Of a stretch of 64,000 bases of DNA, positions 29,799 through 38,404 are shown piece by piece; position 1 is the first letter of the stretch, and the number at the start of each line of letters is the position of its first letter. The stretch covers positions 67,921 through 131,920 of the forward strand of contig CAWDTS010000017.1 of assembly GCA_963805325.1 (NCBI GenBank). Direction: 5' to 3'. The notes below the pieces were generated by a model. The model saw only the letters and a list, made by a program, of their open reading frames with translations, searched no databases and was not told where the DNA came from. Both the position numbers and the translations under genes were made by a program. Source of the stretch: DASWJZ01 sp963805325 (lineage in GTDB: Bacteria; Pseudomonadota; Alphaproteobacteria; Rhizobiales; Afifellaceae).

Positions 29799-30584
29799 AT
29801 GACCTTGCAAGCCCCCTCCTACACCGCCACCGAGATGATGACCGTCGTCGCGGCGCGCGCCTTGAAGAACGATGACGTCGTATTCGTCGGGATCGGCGCG
29901 CCGTCCGCCGCGTGCAATCTCGCGCGGCTCACGCACGCGCCTGACATCACGCTGATCTACGAATCCGGCACGATCGGCACGAAGCCGAACGTGCTGCCGC
30001 TTTCGATCGGCGACGGCGAGCTCTCCGACACGGCGCTGACCACCGTCGCGGTGCCAGAGATGTTCCGCTACTGGCTGCAGGGCGGGCGCATCACGGTCGG
30101 CTTCCTTGGCGGCGCGCAGATCGACCGCTTCGCCAATCTCAACACCACCGTCGTCGGCGACTACGCGAAGCCGAAGGTGCGGCTTCCAGGCGGCGGCGGC
30201 GCGCCGGAGATCGCGACGAATTGCGGCGAGATCTTCATCACAATGGCGATGGGGAAGCGCGCCTTCGTGGAGAAGCTCCCCTTCATCACCTCGCTCGGCC
30301 ACGGGACCGGGCCCGGCTCTCGCGAAGCGCTCGGTGTTAAGACGAAGGGGCCGACGAAGGTCATCACCGACCTTTGCCTGATGGAGCCCGATTCCGAGAC
30401 GCGCGAGCTGACGGTCACGGAACTCTTTCCCGGCACGACACGAGAGAAGGTCGCGGCGGAATGCGGATGGCCGATCAAGTTCGCGTCCAAACTACCTGAC
30501 ACACCGCAGCCGACGGCTGACGAGCTTGACGTGCTCCGCGGCCTCCACGCGCGCACAAAGGCCGCTCACGGCGGCGACGCCTGA
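29799..30584 (+). CDS. pcaJ: CoA-transferase beta subunit (3-oxoadipate CoA-transferase type)
   Basis: 261 aa counted from Met 29799 (MTLQAPSYTATEMMTVVAAR). The likely catalytic Glu lies in DITLIYESGTIG, and GGAQIDRFANLNTTVVGDYA plus LPGGGGAPEIATNCGEIFIT are beta-family hallmarks. It forms an active transferase with the alpha part, moving CoA from succinyl-CoA to 3-oxoadipate. The open frame is continuous with the alpha gene. Confidence 0.85.
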   Translation: MTLQAPSYTATEMMTVVAARALKNDDVVFVGIGAPSAACNLARLTHAPDITLIYESGTIGTKPNVLPLSIGDGELSDTALTTVAVPEMFRYWLQGGRITVGFLGGAQIDRFANLNTTVVGDYAKPKVRLPGGGGAPEIATNCGEIFITMAMGKRAFVEKLPFITSLGHGTGPGSREALGVKTKGPTKVITDLCLMEPDSETRELTVTELFPGTTREKVAAECGWPIKFASKLPDTPQPTADELDVLRGLHARTKAAHGGDA

Positions 30585-30733
30585 CGCAATCGACACGCTT
30601 GCCGGTTCGACGGCAAAGCCCTTATATCGCGCGATGCGAGATTATTCCCCAAGCGGGTTGCAGGCTCGCCGGGAGCCTTGTCGCGGGAATATTGGGGAGC
30701 ACGGCCCGCGCTGGCGGATTGTGACATGACCTG

Positions 30734-31621
30734 ATGGAGATGCAGCAGGTCCGCTACTTCATCACGCTCGCGAAGACCCTGAATTTCACGCGCGCCGCCG
30801 AGGAGTGCAACGTCAGCCAGCCATCGCTGACACGCGCCATCCGGCTGCTCGAGGCGGAGCTCGGTGGCGAGTTGCTGCGCCGCGAACGGCGACAATCGCA
30901 TCTGACCGATCTCGGCCAGCGCATGCTTCCCCTGATGCAGCAATGCTACGACGCGGCGCTGGCGGCGAAGAACCTCGCCACGGCGATGAAGAAGAACCAG
31001 ATCGCTCCCGTGGCGATCGCCGTCTCACCGACCATCAACATTTCGTTATTCATGGCGCAGCTGAACGAGCTGTCGCGCGCCTATCCCGGCGTACAGCTCA
31101 GGATCAAACGCGGGGCCGGCGACGAGATCGGACGCCTCTTGAAGGACGGCGACGCCGAGCTCGCCATCGCCGGCCCGCTGCCCGACAGCTGGGAGCGGCT
31201 CGACCAATGGCCGATCCGCGAGGAGCGGTTCGATCTGATCGTCAACCGGGAGCATGCGCTGGCGAAGCGGGACTCCGTTCCGGTTGGCGAACTGAAGGGC
31301 GAGAGGTTTCTGCGGCGCGCGGGCTGCGAGATGAGCGCGGTCGTCGAACGCTCGCTCGCCGCGCACGACGTTCACGCGGAGGACGCGCACGAGGTGGAAT
31401 CGGAGCAGGATTTCTTCGCGCTGCTCGAAGCGAATTTCGGGCTCGCGGTCGGTCCGGCGACGAGCGCGCTCTCCGACAAGCTCGTGCGGCGCATGATCGA
31501 GGGCATCGACGTGAGGCGCAACATCACGCTTTACGGCATCGCGGGACGCCGGCGCTCGCCCGCCGCGGCAACGCTCCTCAATCTCCTGCGGGCGACCGAT
31601 TGGTCGCGCACCATCAACTAG
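30734..31621 (+). CDS. LysR-family transcription regulator
   Basis: 295 aa from ATG 30734 (or 30740, MQQVRYFITL). The N-terminal winged helix is FITLAKTLNFTRAAEECNVS and QPSLTRAIRLLEAELGGEL. The C-terminal effector domain shows a typical two-lobe plan (VAIAVSPTINISLFMAQLNE and AELAIAGPLPDSWERLDQWP). It lies 149 bases after the CoA-transferase in the same direction. Targets and ligand are unknown; a link to aromatic catabolism is likely from position only. It is not the usual PcaQ arrangement, which has pcaQ divergent from pcaDCHGB. Confidence 0.85.
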   Translation: MEMQQVRYFITLAKTLNFTRAAEECNVSQPSLTRAIRLLEAELGGELLRRERRQSHLTDLGQRMLPLMQQCYDAALAAKNLATAMKKNQIAPVAIAVSPTINISLFMAQLNELSRAYPGVQLRIKRGAGDEIGRLLKDGDAELAIAGPLPDSWERLDQWPIREERFDLIVNREHALAKRDSVPVGELKGERFLRRAGCEMSAVVERSLAAHDVHAEDAHEVESEQDFFALLEANFGLAVGPATSALSDKLVRRMIEGIDVRRNITLYGIAGRRRSPAAATLLNLLRATDWSRTIN

Positions 31622-31931
31622 CCTTGCGCCCCGGGGCCTGGCGCCCACCCCGCCGCCCACGCCTTCATCGCTCCGGGTTTTTCACAGAATAGTGCGACGA
31701 AGCCCTATGGAATCGAGGCTGCGGACGCGTCACAAGAACGCCATGGCGAAGGCTCTATTGGCGCAGGTCCGCGACTCAAAAATGCCCGGATCGGCCGTCA
31801 GTTGCGCCGGCCGCAGGCGATAGCCCGGAGCTATTGGAACAATCGAACTTCAATATTTCAGGCGGCGACAGGGGTGCGCTTAGAAATGAACACGCCAACA
31901 GAGGCGCCAGACCAGATCGAGGACTAGGACC
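31622..31931. other. Non-coding stretch before the bufferin-type locus
   Basis: 310 bases with no convincing gene. The distal part, from about 31830, is AT-richer and presumably holds the promoter for the precursor gene. I checked GGAAC at 31836-31840 for an extracytoplasmic-sigma (EcfG-type) promoter and did not find the CGTT partner at the right spacing. Confidence 0.5.
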
Positions 31932-32231
31932 ATGAGGAAGACCACGCAAATCTCCGGTGCCGCTCTCGCGGGCGCGCTTGCCGCCGCCCTTACCGCCGTC
32001 TCGCTGCCGGCGAAGGCGGCGGATGCCCCGACCGCGGACAAGGAGAAGTGCTTCGGCATCTCGCTCGCCGGCAAGAACGACTGCGCCGCCGGCCCCGGCA
32101 CGACCTGCGCCGGCACCAACAAGGTCGACTACAACGGCCATTCGTGGAGGCTCGTGCCGAAGGGTTCCTGCGTCAACATGCAGACGCCGTTCGGGCCGGG
32201 CTCGCTCGAGCCGATCGAGCGCCCGAGCTGA
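31932..32231 (+). CDS. bufA: Bufferin-type RiPP precursor (DUF2282)
   Basis: 99 aa. A signal peptide (MRKTTQISGAALAGALAAAL, cleavage near AKAADA) precedes a short core with four Cys: EKCFGISLAGKNDCAAGPGT, TCAGTNKVDYNGHSW and LVPKGSC. The EKC.GI...GKNDCA pattern and four-Cys spacing are those of the DUF2282 family, known as bufferin 1 precursors: periplasmic copper-binding peptides modified at Cys by a DUF692 (MNIO) enzyme. Such an enzyme is encoded next. The start is preceded by a weak AGGACC site. Confidence 0.85.
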   Translation: MRKTTQISGAALAGALAAALTAVSLPAKAADAPTADKEKCFGISLAGKNDCAAGPGTTCAGTNKVDYNGHSWRLVPKGSCVNMQTPFGPGSLEPIERPS

Positions 32232-32279
32232 TCCACCGCTCAACCGACTGACTGAAACACCGCGCCGTATCGTGACGAC

Positions 32280-32300
32280 GGCGGGCCGCCGTAGCCCGCC
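32280..32300 (+). terminator. Attenuator hairpin between bufA and bufB
   Basis: GGCGGGC-cgccgta-GCCCGCC, a 7-bp perfect stem 48 bases after the bufA stop. No T-run follows. Its position would keep enzyme transcript lower than precursor transcript, a usual layout in RiPP operons. Confidence 0.55.
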
Positions 32301-32340
32301 TCGTTGCCAACGAGGACGCGCAAATCCAAGGGAACGAAAC

Positions 32341-33159
32341 ATGCTCCGCCCAATGTCGCCACCGAACTATCGTGCACACCGCGTCCCGCCGCGCGCCGGG
32401 GTCGCACTGCAGCCCGCGCACGCCGCCGACATCTTCGAGAACGCGCGCGGCGTCGCCTTTTTCGAAGTGCGCGCCGAGGCCGGCGCGGATGACGGTGCCG
32501 GCGCGGCGCATGCCCTCCTCGCCAAGATCCGCGAACTCTTCCCGCTTGCGCTGCACGGGGCTGGGCTATCGATCGGCGGGACGAAGCCACTCGACCGGCA
32601 GCACCTCTGCCGCCTCCAGAGCCTCGTCGCGCTCTATCGGCCAGGACTCTTTTCCGCGCATTTGCCGCGCCACGCCGAGGCGCTGCCCTACAACGAGACG
32701 ACGCTTGCGCGCGTCGTCGCGCATGTCGAGCAGATGCAAAAGGTACTCGGCATCCAGATACTGCTTGAGAACCCGGCAGCGTCTCGCGCCTTCGCGGAAT
32801 CCACAATGCTTGAGACAGAATTCCTCTCCGAGGTCGTGGCGCACACCGGCTGCGGCCTGCTGCTCGACGTCAACAACGTGCACGCCTCGGCGACGCGGCT
32901 CGGCTTCGACGCGTTCGACTATGTCGATGCGTTTCCGGTCGCAGCGATCGGCGAGATTCGTCTCGGCCGCAGCGACGAGAGCGACGGGGACGCTGTCTGG
33001 GCGCTCTACGATTACGCGATCGGGCGGGCCGGGCCGGTTCCGACCCTGATCGAATGGGCGGACGAGGCGCCTTCCTATCGGCAGCTTGCCGCGGAAGCCG
33101 CAAGCGCGGATGCCGCCATTGAGCGCTTCTGCCTCGCCACGTTCAAGCGCTCGGCGTGA
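32341..33159 (+). CDS. bufB: DUF692/MNIO-family RiPP-modifying enzyme, divergent at metal-site motifs
   Basis: 272 aa from ATG 32341 with AAGGGA upstream. TIM-barrel DUF692 motifs are recognisable: VPPRAGVALQPAH, FPLALHGAGLSIGGTKPLDR, FSAHLPRH, IQILLENPAAS, TGCGLLLDVNNVHASATRLG, VWALYDYAIGRAGPVPTLIE. Family MNIO enzymes bind two or three irons and modify precursor Cys residues. Compared with the family pattern as I know it, the EVH.EN segment reads EVRAEA, the HLAGH segment reads RLGRSD, the DxH segment after it is missing with about a dozen residues, and LIEWD reads LIEWA. The His of LHG, the His of SAHL, Glu of LLENP and Asp/Asn of LLDVNN remain. The reading frame is intact across these sites. 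No DUF2063 (BufC) partner follows. Confidence 0.8.
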   Translation: MLRPMSPPNYRAHRVPPRAGVALQPAHAADIFENARGVAFFEVRAEAGADDGAGAAHALLAKIRELFPLALHGAGLSIGGTKPLDRQHLCRLQSLVALYRPGLFSAHLPRHAEALPYNETTLARVVAHVEQMQKVLGIQILLENPAASRAFAESTMLETEFLSEVVAHTGCGLLLDVNNVHASATRLGFDAFDYVDAFPVAAIGEIRLGRSDESDGDAVWALYDYAIGRAGPVPTLIEWADEAPSYRQLAAEAASADAAIERFCLATFKRSA

Positions 33160-33189
33160 GGCTGCAAACGCGGATACCGCACACCAAGA

Positions 33190-34728
33190 TTAGTGCGATG
33201 CGGCTGCGCCCGCGACGACGCGCCCTTTCAAAAGGCGGAGGATGCGTAGCCGATGCTCCTTTGGAAGGGCGGCGGCGAGAGCGATAGGCATAGCAACGCC
33301 CGCCCACAGCACGCCGCTCGTTGCGAGCTCGACGATAGAACCAGCGCCGACGACGTTGAGGACGCACCAACCCACGGCGACGCCCCACGCCGCGCTTACC
33401 GCGAAGAAGATCGTCGACCACGCGAAATAGGCGGGGTAGCCGACCGCGAGCGGCGGCGCCGCGAACGCCGGCAAGAGTACTCCGAGACCGACAATTTCTG
33501 CGACCGCCAGCCCGGCCGGCACGCCAGCGATCCCGAAGCGGGCGGCGAGAACGTAGCAGAGCAGAATGCCAAGCACGCCTTGCGTCGTCCGCGCAAAGGC
33601 CTCCGGCTTTGGCCGGTTGCTGAAGGTCAGGACCGCCGCGAGCGGCAACGCCGGGCCGACGATCGGCACCGGAAGGAGGAGCCAGAGAAGCATGACCGGA
33701 TCGTAGAGCGCGGGATTGCCGGTCCAGACCGCTATCAACGGCGCGCCGAACGCCATCACGGCGCCGACCACGACCCCGGTGACCGCCGCGACCCCGCGTC
33801 CGACGATCGCAAGCTGCCGGTCAAGCGTCTTCGCGTCGCCGGCATGCACCGTCGTCGCCATCTCGATTCCCGAGGCGATGAGCAGCATCGTCGTAAACTG
33901 CCGCGCGAAATTCACCAGGGTCCGCGCAACGACGAAGCTGACCAGCACACGCCCCGCATAGCCGAGCGTTCCGAGGATCAGCACCGGCGCGCTGAGCCAG
34001 ACCACCGGCATGCCCTGAAGCAGGCCGTACCAGCCTACGTGACCGAACAAGTGCCTCAGCTCGCCCGCGTTCGGAATGGCCGGCCAGATGCGAATACCGG
34101 GAAAGCGTCGCCGGAGGTCGAAAAGAATCGTAATCCACGCGAAGGCCAATTCGGCGAGCGCATAAAGGCCAGCCACGACGACGACTCCGGCGCCGAAAGC
34201 CGCGCCAAGCGCGGCCGCCAGGATCGCCGCCGCGCTTGCAAACGCGCCGATCAGCGCCCCGACGGCATATTTGCCGCGCCCCCGATAGATCTGGGACACG
34301 CTGCCGCGCATCACGCGCAGGACGGCGGCGACCGCGAGGATCAGGAAGACAATCGTGCCCTCGTTCCCAGCCAGGACCCGCAGCGAAAGCGCACGGGCGA
34401 GATCGGTGGAAAGCGCATAGCCCGCGGCGCAGATGGCGAGGACCGCACCGAGACCGAGATAGACGAACGTCGAGACACCGATGAGGCGCTGGAAGCGCTC
34501 CTCGTCGCGGTGCGCGAACGCGGCCTGCCATGCGTTGCCGAAATAGACGTTGAGACCAAACTCTCCGAGCGAGACGAGACTCGCCGCGGCGAGGAGCGTC
34601 GCCCAATCGGAATAGACCTCCGTTCCCCAGGCGCGCAGCAGGACGCCGACGAGGAGGATGCGATCCGCGAACGACACCGCGAGCGAAACGAGCTGGGCGG
34701 CAAAACTGAAACTGGTGCGGCGTAGCAT
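33190..34728 (-). CDS. Polysaccharide flippase (Wzx/MATE-like)
   Basis: 512 aa with about 12-14 hydrophobic helices. It begins MLRRTSFSFAAQLVSLAVSF, and ADRILLVGVLLRAWGTEVYS resembles the start of Wzx-type oligosaccharide translocases; LLLPVPIVGPALPLAAVLTF falls in the C-terminal half. There are no charged catalytic motifs. It likely moves a lipid-linked glycan across the inner membrane and heads a set of surface polysaccharide genes. It is convergent with the MNIO gene, 30 bases apart. Confidence 0.8.
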   Translation of the reverse strand: MLRRTSFSFAAQLVSLAVSFADRILLVGVLLRAWGTEVYSDWATLLAAASLVSLGEFGLNVYFGNAWQAAFAHRDEERFQRLIGVSTFVYLGLGAVLAICAAGYALSTDLARALSLRVLAGNEGTIVFLILAVAAVLRVMRGSVSQIYRGRGKYAVGALIGAFASAAAILAAALGAAFGAGVVVVAGLYALAELAFAWITILFDLRRRFPGIRIWPAIPNAGELRHLFGHVGWYGLLQGMPVVWLSAPVLILGTLGYAGRVLVSFVVARTLVNFARQFTTMLLIASGIEMATTVHAGDAKTLDRQLAIVGRGVAAVTGVVVGAVMAFGAPLIAVWTGNPALYDPVMLLWLLLPVPIVGPALPLAAVLTFSNRPKPEAFARTTQGVLGILLCYVLAARFGIAGVPAGLAVAEIVGLGVLLPAFAAPPLAVGYPAYFAWSTIFFAVSAAWGVAVGWCVLNVVGAGSIVELATSGVLWAGVAMPIALAAALPKEHRLRILRLLKGRVVAGAAASH

Positions 34729-34779
34729 CGTGCTTACGTGCTCAATCTGTGCGCTCGGCCAGATCCCGCGGTTCCGGCG

Positions 34780-35631
34780 CTATGCGTAAGTGTTGGTCTC
34801 GTCGAAGCGCCCGAAGCGCGCATCGAACCAGGCAAGCGCCGGTTCCCTCACGAGAACGTAGTTCCCTTCGAAGAAGCGCTCGAGCTCGGGGTGCCATGCA
34901 TCGAGCACCTCGATGTGGCGTGGCCGGATGCGCGCGAGCCGGTAGGGGAGCGCTCCGACGAGGTCGAACACGTCCTTCAGAAAGGAGCGCCCATAAATCC
35001 AGCGGAAGTTGTACTCGAACTGGAAAACGTCGATCCGTTCCGACTCAAGCAGAGGCATGGCTCCTTCCATGACACGGACGTCGTGCCCCTCCGCGTCGCA
35101 CTTGACGAGATCGATCCGCGCTATGCCGCGCGACGAGCAGAAGCTGTCGAGCGTCACTGTCTCGACCGACACGCGGTCGCGTGCCTGCGAACCCATGGCC
35201 CCGTCGAATTCCAGGGTGTTCGTTCGGCCGCTCTCGTTCATCACGAGCATCTCGGCCGAGCCGCACCGATCCGACATCGCAAGCGGCAGGACTTCGACGA
35301 CATTTCCGCCGTCCATTCCGGCAAGCGCTTCCTCGAGTTTTGTTCGCGTCGCGGGAATCGGCTCGCAAGCAAACAGCCGCGTGCTCGCGAGCCGAGCTTC
35401 GGGCAGTTGAGCGAGAAGCGCTCGCGTCCAGTCGCCGCGATTGGCGCCGATGTCGAAGACGGTCAGCGCCGACGCGGTCCGGTCGGTCCCGCGGAGCACG
35501 CACGCCTGCACGTAGGTCTCGCCGTTCTCGGCCAGATCGTTGTGAACCTCCCCGCGAGCGCCGCAATAGAGATGGCGCCCCGCCCGCCAAGCCAATCGGC
35601 GCAGAGCCGGCTGCGTGTCCAGCATTGCCAT
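34780..35631 (-). CDS. FkbM-family methyltransferase
   Basis: 283 aa from ATG 35631, with GGAGGTCC upstream deciding against a longer form. The SAM site is visible (LTVFDIGANRGDWTRALLAQ, then FACEPIPATRTKLEEAL), followed by the FkbM signature segments VETVTLDSFCSSRGI and IDLVKCDAEGHDVRVMEGAM and a Glu/Tyr region FQFEYNFRWI. FkbM enzymes O-methylate sugars or polyketides. Between a flippase and a mannose-1-phosphate guanylyltransferase it probably methylates a glycan. Confidence 0.87.
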   Translation of the reverse strand: MAMLDTQPALRRLAWRAGRHLYCGARGEVHNDLAENGETYVQACVLRGTDRTASALTVFDIGANRGDWTRALLAQLPEARLASTRLFACEPIPATRTKLEEALAGMDGGNVVEVLPLAMSDRCGSAEMLVMNESGRTNTLEFDGAMGSQARDRVSVETVTLDSFCSSRGIARIDLVKCDAEGHDVRVMEGAMPLLESERIDVFQFEYNFRWIYGRSFLKDVFDLVGALPYRLARIRPRHIEVLDAWHPELERFFEGNYVLVREPALAWFDARFGRFDETNTYA

Positions 35632-35701
35632 GTTCGGACCTCCAGTCTCCGAAAGAGGGCGATTCGGAGCGCCGGACAAGGGGCAAATGCGACATCTGCG
35701 A

Positions 35702-36826
35702 CTAAGCGCGGCCTCCCTGGCGCAGGCGCTCCACGATGTCCCGGATGTCCTGGTCGCGCTCCTTGGCCGCGACGAGCACGATGTCGTTCGTGGCGACCAC
35801 GATCAGGCCCTCCACGCCGAGCGTCGCCACAAGCGGTCCTTCGCTGCGAAGGTAGGAGTCCTTCGTCGCCTCAGTGACGACGTTGCCAATGACGGCGTTG
35901 CCGTCGGCATCGCGCTCGGCGGCTTCCCACAGCGATACCCAGGAGCCGACATCGCGCCAGCCGAAGGCGGCCGGCACAACCGCGAGCCCGCCGCACCGCT
36001 CAAGCACCGCGTGGTCGAGCGAGATCGAGCCACAGAGCGCATAGGCATCCTCGTCGAGACGCACGAAGTCGACATCGCGTGCGGCGCGCTCCAACGCGCT
36101 ACGGGCGGACTCCAGAAGCTCGGGCTCGCAGGCCGCGAGCTCATCGAGAAGCCTGGCGGCGGGCGCGAGCACGATCCCGCTGTTCCAAAGATATTCGCCG
36201 TTTCGAAGATAGGCCTCGGCCGTCGCAAGGTCCGGTTTCTCGACGAAGGCGGCGACGTCGCAGGAGCCCTCCGCCCCGGAGCAGGGTTCGCCAAGGCGAA
36301 TGTAACCGTATCCGGTCGCAGGATTCTCCGGGCGTATCCCGAAGAGCGTCAGGCGGCCGCTCCGTGCGGCCGGAAGCGCTTGCCGCACCGCTGCATGGAA
36401 GGAATTGACGTCGCGGATCAAGTGATCCGCCGGCATCATGAGCATCAATCCGTCGGGCGCCGCTTCCACGACAAGAAGCGCGGCGATGGCGGCGGCGGCA
36501 GCGGTGTTCCGCCCGACCGGCTCGAGCACGATCCGCGCCTTCGAAACGGCGCTCTCGTGCAACTGCTCGGCGATCATGAACCGGTGCGCGGTGCCCGCGA
36601 TCACGGTCAGCGGCTCAAAAAGCTCCGGGTCGGAGGCGCGCAACGCCGCCTGCTGAAAGAGCGTCCATCTTCCGTCAAGGTTAATGAGCTGCTTGGGCGT
36701 ATCGCCGCGCGAAAGCGGCCAAAGGCGGGTGCCCGCCCCCCCCGACAGAAGCACAGGGAAGATGCGCTTGCTCTCGCTCACCACCGGCGCACCGGCCGCG
36801 GATTCCGGCAACTTTGATTGGGTCAC
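35702..36826 (-). CDS. manC: Mannose-1-phosphate guanylyltransferase (single-domain)
   Basis: 374 aa. The nucleotidyltransferase start FPVLLSGGAGTRLWPLSRGD, then TPKQLINLDG, is diagnostic, with the sugar-phosphate loop EPVGRNTAAAAAIAALL, PADHLIRDVNSFHAAV, GYGYIRLGE, FVEKPDLATAEAYL and WNSGIVLA. It makes GDP-mannose. The C-terminal phosphomannose isomerase domain of the bifunctional form is absent, so it is the short type. Confidence 0.9.
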   Translation of the reverse strand: MTQSKLPESAAGAPVVSESKRIFPVLLSGGAGTRLWPLSRGDTPKQLINLDGRWTLFQQAALRASDPELFEPLTVIAGTAHRFMIAEQLHESAVSKARIVLEPVGRNTAAAAAIAALLVVEAAPDGLMLMMPADHLIRDVNSFHAAVRQALPAARSGRLTLFGIRPENPATGYGYIRLGEPCSGAEGSCDVAAFVEKPDLATAEAYLRNGEYLWNSGIVLAPAARLLDELAACEPELLESARSALERAARDVDFVRLDEDAYALCGSISLDHAVLERCGGLAVVPAAFGWRDVGSWVSLWEAAERDADGNAVIGNVVTEATKDSYLRSEGPLVATLGVEGLIVVATNDIVLVAAKERDQDIRDIVERLRQGGRA

Positions 36827-37033
36827 GGGTTCGCCAAGCGCATGTTCCTTCGAATCTCTCTGCCGTCTTCATGACAACTTGCCGGAAGCGTTTCGCCATT
36901 CCAAGGCGCGTTGGAAAGCGCAAAATCAGAACCCGCCCGGAGGCCGACCGCGGGGCATTTCTACTTCCCGATCTGCCGCAATTCCTCTATCGCTTCACGC
37001 AGATGCGGCGCGCGACCGAACAGGGACAGATGC

Positions 37034-38404
37034 ATGCTGAATGTCGGCGTTATCGGAACGGGCTACGTCGGTCTGGTGACAGGAGCTTGCCTTTCGGACC
37101 TTGGTCATCGTGTGGTCTGCGTCGATACCGATGAGATGAAGATCGGCCGCCTGAGGGGTGGCGATATCCCGATCTACGAACCCGGCCTCAGAGAGATTGT
37201 TGCGACGAATGTCGGGCGCGGCCACCTGCGTTTCGCGACCGGCCTGCACGAAGCCGCCACTCCGGATGTCGACGTGCTGTTTATCGCCGTCGGAACGCCG
37301 GCCGACGCTGACGGCGGAGGCGCCGTCTTGACCTATGTCCACTCCGCCGCAGAGGAGATCGCTCGTGCCCTCGCGGCGCACCCGGCGAAACAGGACCAGT
37401 TTACCGTCGTCGTCACCAAGTCGACCGTGCCGGTCGGAACGAGCTGGGAGATTGCCCGCATCCTCGGCGCACATCTTTCAAGCGAGCGTTTCGCCGTCGC
37501 CTCAAATCCCGAATTCATGCGCGAAGGCAGCGCGATCAAGGATTTCATGGAGCCCGATCGGATCGTCGTCGGCTCGGAGTTGGAGCGCGCTCGCAAGGTG
37601 CTGGAGAAGCTCTATCTCCCGCTCACCCGAAGGGGCCGCCCGCTGGTTGTCACCTCGACGGTGGAGACCTCGGAGCTGATCAAATACGCGGCGAATGCCT
37701 TTCTCGCGACGAAAATCACGTTCATCAACGAGCTCGCGCGTCTTTGCGAGGCAACCGGCGCCAACATCGAGGAACTTGCCGTCGGCGTCGGACTCGACGC
37801 GCGAATCGGCCAGAGCTTTCTTTCCGCCGGCCCGGGATTCGGCGGCTCCTGCTTCCCGAAGGATCTGCGTGCCCTTGTGAAAACCGCCAGCGACTTCGGC
37901 TCTCCGGTGGAGATCGTGGAGACGGTGCTTCGCGCCAACGACCATCACAAGGATCAGATGGTGGAGAAGATCCGCACCGCGCTCGGCGGCGATGTGCGCG
38001 GGCGAACGCTCGGCGTTCTCGGACTCGCCTTCAAGGCGAACACCGACGACATGCGCGACGCCCCTTCCCTCACCATCCTCCCGAAGCTGGTTGCGGAGGG
38101 AGCCGTGGTGAAGGCCTGCGATCCGGAAGCGGCCAGCAACGCCGCCCCACTTCTGCCGGGCGTCAATATCGTCGGCACCGTGGACGAGGCGCTCGCAGGA
38201 ACGGATGCCGCCATCATCCTCACGGAGTGGGACGAATTCCGCGCGCTTCAATGGCGGAAGCTCGGGTCGACCATGCGCGCGCCCTTGCTGATCGACCTTC
38301 GCAATATTCTCGATCCGGAGGATATTGCCGAGCAGGGCCTGCGCTACGTCTCGCTCGGCCGTCGTGACGCGCAGGCGCCGTTGGAGGCGGCCGCAGCCGA
38401 ATGA
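37034..38404 (+). CDS. ugd: UDP-glucose 6-dehydrogenase
   Basis: 456 aa from ATG 37034 (MLNVGVIGTGYVGLVTGACL, the NAD-binding Rossmann start). KSTVPVGTSWEIARIL, SNPEFMREGSAIKDFMEPDR, VETSELIKYAANAFLATKIT and GPGFGGSCFPKDLRALVKTA carry the catalytic Lys and the Cys nucleophile. It oxidises UDP-glucose to UDP-glucuronate. Its stop overlaps the next start (ATGA), coupling it to UDP-xylose synthase. Confidence 0.95.
   Translation: MLNVGVIGTGYVGLVTGACLSDLGHRVVCVDTDEMKIGRLRGGDIPIYEPGLREIVATNVGRGHLRFATGLHEAATPDVDVLFIAVGTPADADGGGAVLTYVHSAAEEIARALAAHPAKQDQFTVVVTKSTVPVGTSWEIARILGAHLSSERFAVASNPEFMREGSAIKDFMEPDRIVVGSELERARKVLEKLYLPLTRRGRPLVVTSTVETSELIKYAANAFLATKITFINELARLCEATGANIEELAVGVGLDARIGQSFLSAGPGFGGSCFPKDLRALVKTASDFGSPVEIVETVLRANDHHKDQMVEKIRTALGGDVRGRTLGVLGLAFKANTDDMRDAPSLTILPKLVAEGAVVKACDPEAASNAAPLLPGVNIVGTVDEALAGTDAAIILTEWDEFRALQWRKLGSTMRAPLLIDLRNILDPEDIAEQGLRYVSLGRRDAQAPLEAAAAE

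Noticed and set aside
31836..31860. EcfG-type promoter (GGAAC) before the bufferin-type precursor gene
   Set aside because: GGAAC is present but no CGTT follows at 16-17 bases.
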